Part shown: piece by piece, positions 22,823 through 23,949 of the stretch
Position numbering within the stretch: the first letter of the stretch is position 1
Layout: every line of letters begins with the position of its first letter
DNA from: a virus
Virus record (IMG/VR): IMGVR_UViG_3300008116_000285
Coordinates: 1-23,949 of that record
DNA: 23,949 nt
Direction: 5' to 3' (one strand)
Notes under the pieces: model-generated
The model's input: only the letters and a program-made list of their open reading frames with translations
Databases searched by the model: none
What the model was told of the DNA's origin: nothing
Made by a program: the position numbers and the translations under genes

Positions 22823-23949
22823 TAGAGTTTATTGATGATGAAGGCGGAGAAGAAGTATCAATTTCCAATGTTGCAGATTGGATGAGATTTAATACCCCAG
22901 TGGAATCAAAGAGCAATGACCCATTTAAAATTCAGGGAGAAGATTTAACAAAGGTGTCTGGATTAGGCGCTTCATTCCGTCGCAAGATGAACAGAGATTT
23001 GCAAAAGCGTTTCCAAGGAATTGACGGAACAGAAACACAACAGAACCTCCTTGCACAAGCTATTACTGGCTACGCAATGTTTGATCTTATTGAGCCACCA
23101 TATAACTTAGATTATCTTTCACAGATTTATGAAATTTCACCATACAACTATGCAGCAATTAATGCTAAAGTTTCCAATATCGTTGGCTTAGGCCACGACT
23201 TTGTTGAGACAAGAAAAACACAAGAAGCGTTTGATAACATTACAGACGATAAAGCACTGGAACGTGCACGTCGTAAACTAAATCGACTTCGCCAAGATTT
23301 ATATGATTGGCTAGAGGAATGCAATGAAGAAGAAACATTTACTGAAACTTTAATCAAGGCCTACACAGATGTTGAGGCCACAGGTAATGGCTACCTTGAA
23401 ATTGGTAGAACCTCAGCAGGTAAGATTGGATATATCGGACATATACCAGCAAAGACTATGCGAGTTCGCCGTTTGCGTGATGGCTTTATTCAATTGCTTT
23501 ATGGCAAAGCTGTTTATTTCCGTAACTTTGGAGATCAAGACACACCAAATCCGATTGATGGCGGACTAGAAAGACCAAATGAGATTATTCATTTAAAGAA
23601 GTATACTCCAACAAATAACTATTATGGTATCCCAGATATTATTGCATCACAGAATGCAATGGCAGGAAACGAATTCGCTGGCAAGTACAACCTTGACTAC
23701 TTCGAAAACAAGGCGGTCCCAAGATATATTATCACTGTAAAGGGTGCTAAGTTATCTACAGAATCAGAGCGTAAGCTTCTAGAGTTCTTCCAGGTTGGAC
23801 TAAGAGGCAAGAATCATAGATCTTTATATATCCCTCTTCCACCAGATTCACCAGACTCAAAGGTTGAATTTAAGATGGAGCCAATTGAGGCAGGAACTCA
23901 AGAGTCTTCATTTAACGTGTATCGTAAATCTAATAGAGATGAAATTCTA
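22819..23949 (+). CDS. Portal protein, PBSX/HK97 type (partial, runs off the right edge)
   Basis: The open frame runs from ATG 22819 to the last base without a stop, covering 377 residues, and the C-terminal part is missing. The segment PPYNLDYLSQIYEISPYNYA (93-112) followed by NAKVSNIVGLGHDF (115-128) is the signature of PBSX-type portals, and further strands and the long charged helix (about 140-175) fit. Portals form the dodecameric channel through which the terminase packages DNA. GGGGGG at 22808-22813 is a Shine-Dalgarno, and the start overlaps the upstream stop as ATGA. It marks the beginning of the head-assembly genes, with the rest to be expected to the right of the window. Confidence 0.85.
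   Translation, partial: MIEFIDDEGGEEVSISNVADWMRFNTPVESKSNDPFKIQGEDLTKVSGLGASFRRKMNRDLQKRFQGIDGTETQQNLLAQAITGYAMFDLIEPPYNLDYLSQIYEISPYNYAAINAKVSNIVGLGHDFVETRKTQEAFDNITDDKALERARRKLNRLRQDLYDWLEECNEEETFTETLIKAYTDVEATGNGYLEIGRTSAGKIGYIGHIPAKTMRVRRLRDGFIQLLYGKAVYFRNFGDQDTPNPIDGGLERPNEIIHLKKYTPTNNYYGIPDIIASQNAMAGNEFAGKYNLDYFENKAVPRYIITVKGAKLSTESERKLLEFFQVGLRGKNHRSLYIPLPPDSPDSKVEFKMEPIEAGTQESSFNVYRKSNRDEIL

Noticed and set aside
1-23949. tRNA, insertion sequences, integrase or attachment site
   Set aside because: No cloverleaf-like sequence, transposase or recombinase frame was found; intergenic gaps are too short to hold most of these.

Overview
The window is a dense stretch of an AT-rich tailed-phage genome (Caudoviricetes). 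Every convincing gene is on the + strand. Genes are packed end to end with TAATG or ATGA overlaps, and most recognisable products are virion or adhesin proteins. A PBSX/HK97-type portal gene runs off the right edge. The host cannot be fixed from sequence alone. A PASTA domain (known for peptidoglycan binding in Gram-positive bacteria) and repeated leaderless promoter-to-ATG junctions would fit an AT-rich actinobacterial host such as a freshwater lineage. Fibre modules and phage halogenases of this general kind are also known from cyanophages, so this is inference.

Layout: (1) 38-262, a small holin-like membrane protein carrying an EF-hand-like loop, followed by a strong hairpin terminator. 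(2) 336-8630, a run of small and medium tail-fibre, adhesin and accessory genes built from a shared set of modules, including a PASTA plus cysteine-rich protein (4475-5710), a small zinc-ribbon protein (6136-6372) and several unknowns. (3) 8632-14211, a giant 1859-residue fibre with seven CBM-like repeats, three copies of a ~180-residue module and a beta-rich C-terminal shaft. It is followed by a tail-collar receptor-binding protein (14211-14729) and a probable fibre-assembly chaperone (14763-15191). (4) 15552-20357, a translationally coupled cassette that alternates partner protein A, FAD-dependent tryptophan-halogenase-like enzyme 1, partner protein B, halogenase-like enzyme 2, then a small membrane protein. 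It starts at its own near-consensus promoter, where the predicted transcription start coincides with the first ATG. (5) 20366-22822, a small acidic protein, a double LamG (concanavalin-like) protein and an unknown protein, then the portal gene from 22819.

The fibre genes, collar protein, chaperone and LamG protein probably form or assemble the host-recognition apparatus. The portal begins the head-morphogenesis genes. The halogenase cassette sits between the fibre block and the portal like an acquired accessory (moron) operon. It is the most unusual feature of the window: two halogenases, each preceded by a member of one or two phage-typical partner families of unknown function.

There is no gene-free stretch longer than about 75 bases. 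I saw no tRNA, rRNA, CRISPR array, insertion sequence, integrase or reverse transcriptase.
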